Origin: Novosphingobium sp049354825
GTDB taxonomy: Bacteria; Pseudomonadota; Alphaproteobacteria; Sphingomonadales; Sphingomonadaceae
Direction of reading: 5' to 3'
Length of the DNA stretch: 64,000 nucleotides
NCBI RefSeq assembly: GCF_049354825.1
Contig: NZ_CP186480.1
Coordinates: 744,001 to 808,000, forward strand
Positions within the stretch are counted from its first letter, which is position 1, and each line of letters begins with the position of its first letter. Positions 62,636 through 64,000 of the stretch are shown here, piece after piece. Both the position numbers and the translations under genes were made by a program. The notes beneath the pieces were generated by a model that saw only the letters and a list, made by a program, of their open reading frames with translations, had not been told where the DNA came from and did no database searches.

Positions 62636-64000
62636 ATGGCCCTCGACATCCTCATCGTCGACGACGAGCGCGACATTCGCGACCTCGTCGCTGGCGTCCT
62701 GTCGGACGAGGGCTACGAGTGCCGGACCGCCGGCGACAGTACCTCGGCGCTCGACATGATCGATCAGCGCCGCCCCAGCCTGGTCCTGCTCGACGTATGG
62801 CTGCACGGCAGCCCGATGGATGGACTGGAAGTGCTCGACGCGATCAAGGCGCGCGAGCCCGAATTGCCGGTGATCATCTTCTCGGGTCACGGTAATATCG
62901 ACACGGCCGTGTCCGCGATCGGCCGCGGAGCCATGGACTTCATCGAGAAGCCGTTCGAGGCCGAACGCCTGCTCCTCCTCGTCGCGCGCGCCACCGAGAC
63001 CGAGCGCCTGCGCCGCGAAAATGCGCGCTTGCGCGAGGGTTTCGGCATTGCCGACGAGTTCACCGGAAATTCGGCCGCCATCAACACGGTACGCGCCACT
63101 CTGAAGCGGGTCGCCAATACCGGATCGCGCGTGCTGATTTCAGGGCCCGGCGGGTCGGGCAAGGAAGTGGCGGCACGCCTGCTCCATTCGTGGAGCCCGC
63201 GCGCCGCCAACGCCTTCGTTACGGTAAATTCCGCACGCATTACCCCCGAACGGTTCGAACAGGAGCTGTTCGGCGAGGAGGCGGACGGCAAGCTGGTACG
63301 CGCGGGCCTGCTCGAAATGGCCGACAGCGGCACGCTCTACCTCGACGAGATCGCCGACATGCCGCTGTCGACACAGGCACGTATCCTGCGGGTTCTCACC
63401 GATCAGGCTTTCGTCCGCGTGGGCGGCAATCGCCAGATCCGCGTCGACGTGCGCGTCGTTTCGTCGACCTCTCGCGACCTGGAACGCGAGATTGCCGAGC
63501 GGCGGTTTCGCGAAGACCTGTTCTACCGCCTCAACGTCGTGCCGGTGACGCTGCCTTCGCTGGCCGATCGCCGCGACGACATCCCGGCGCTCGTCGATCA
63601 TTTCTTCGCCCGTTATGCCTCCGACCAGGGCGTACCGCCGCCGACCATCGCGAGCGAGGCGCTGGCCGCGCTGCAGGCTTACGAATGGCCGGGCAACGTG
63701 CGTCAGCTTCGCAACATGGTCGAGCGGACGATCATCCTTGCCCCGCGCGAGAAGCTGGCCCGGATCGAGGCCGACATGCTTCCCAGCGAGGTCGTCAACA
63801 GTCGCATGAACGGGGAGGGGGGCCTTTCCAACCTTATGGGGGTGCCGCTTCGCGAGGCGCGCGAGGCATTCGAGCGGGAATACCTGCGCGTGCAAATTCG
63901 CCGCTTTTCCGGGAACATCTCGCGCACAGCGGCCTTCATCGGCATGGAGCGCTCGGCACTTCACCGCAAGCTCAAGCTGCTCAACATGGCTGGCCGCGAG
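62636..64000 (+). CDS. ntrX: Nitrogen-regulation response regulator NtrX, 3' end outside window
   Basis: Response regulator for NtrY; 455 codons are present and the stop is beyond base 64000, probably within a few residues. AAGGAAG precedes the ATG. Receiver with phospho-Asp53 in LVLLDVWLHGSPMDGLE, AAA+ Walker A as GPGGSGKEVAARLL, Walker B TLYLDEIADMP and an HTH (NISRTAAFIGMERSALHRKL). The sigma-54 contact loop GAFTGA is absent: ELFGEEADGKLVRAGLLEMA replaces it, so it probably regulates without sigma-54. Similar loss is reported in other alphaproteobacterial NtrX. Confidence 0.95.
   Translation, partial: MALDILIVDDERDIRDLVAGVLSDEGYECRTAGDSTSALDMIDQRRPSLVLLDVWLHGSPMDGLEVLDAIKAREPELPVIIFSGHGNIDTAVSAIGRGAMDFIEKPFEAERLLLLVARATETERLRRENARLREGFGIADEFTGNSAAINTVRATLKRVANTGSRVLISGPGGSGKEVAARLLHSWSPRAANAFVTVNSARITPERFEQELFGEEADGKLVRAGLLEMADSGTLYLDEIADMPLSTQARILRVLTDQAFVRVGGNRQIRVDVRVVSSTSRDLEREIAERRFREDLFYRLNVVPVTLPSLADRRDDIPALVDHFFARYASDQGVPPPTIASEALAALQAYEWPGNVRQLRNMVERTIILAPREKLARIEADMLPSEVVNSRMNGEGGLSNLMGVPLREAREAFEREYLRVQIRRFSGNISRTAAFIGMERSALHRKLKLLNMAGRE

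Overview
The window is a 64 kb, GC-rich, gene-dense chromosomal segment from an alphaproteobacterium, most likely a sphingomonad (order Sphingomonadales, Novosphingobium/Sphingomonas/Erythrobacter type). The basis is gene order and family content: nuoG-N followed by birA-coaX-rnj-DUF1467, comEC/gltX/gltA/lexA, ppiD-trpE-trpG-trpD-trpC-moaC-moeA, ftsB-pdhA-pdhB with a lipoyl domain on E1-beta, lipA-coq10, fused ispDF, dusB-ntrB-ntrC-ntrY-ntrX, and an alphaproteobacterial direct-repeat LexA box (GAAC-N7-GAAC). I saw no insertion sequence, prophage, CRISPR array, rRNA or plasmid gene.

Layout. 1-11121 (+): 3' end of nuoG and nuoH-N (respiratory complex I), biotin ligase, type III pantothenate kinase, RNase J and a DUF1467 protein, nearly all joined by ATGA/GTGA/TTGA overlaps. 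11123-17756: an unusual block with a large membrane-anchored coiled-coil protein (-), then (+) a degenerate Hpt-like protein, a nucleotidyltransferase-like membrane protein, an unrecognised protein and a histidine-kinase-like protein whose phosphoacceptor His is replaced by Pro. 17758-22905: small membrane protein, gltA and gltX (-), with comEC divergent. 22899-31762 (-): lexA with its SOS operator, then moeA, moaC, trpC, trpD, trpG, a YcxB-like membrane protein, trpE and ppiD. 31997-34982 (+): tpiA, secG, pyrG. 35349-35948 (-): a small heat-shock protein gene with a sigma-32-type promoter and a ROSE-type RNA thermometer, but with its reading frame broken at an 8-base homopolymer. 35980-37626 (+): grxC, a nitrilase-family hydrolase, DUF1178 and tRNA-Arg(CCT). 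Then hppD (-), ftsB-pdhA-pdhB (+), three Tad-pilus-like pseudopilin/TadG genes (-), a short phytoene-synthase-like protein and an EF-hand protein (+), trmFO (-), a YhhN protein (+), DUF952 and gyrA (-), a TPR exported protein (+), a beta-carbonic anhydrase (-), lipA-coq10 (+), cinA C-terminal domain, a secreted protein and ispDF (-), and finally dusB-ntrB-ntrC-ntrY-ntrX (+), where ntrX runs off the end.

Most of the window is core metabolism and information processing: complex I, pyruvate dehydrogenase, lipoate, citrate synthase, tryptophan, molybdopterin, isoprenoid precursors and nitrogen sensing. The parts that merit a second look are: the pseudo-signalling block at 11.1-17.8 kb, whose divergent start region carries CtrA-like TTAA motifs; the frameshifted but fully regulated hsp20; the SOS operator sited at the lexA -10 box; the orphan TadG-like protein with a Thr-rich stalk; and NtrX lacking the sigma-54 contact loop.
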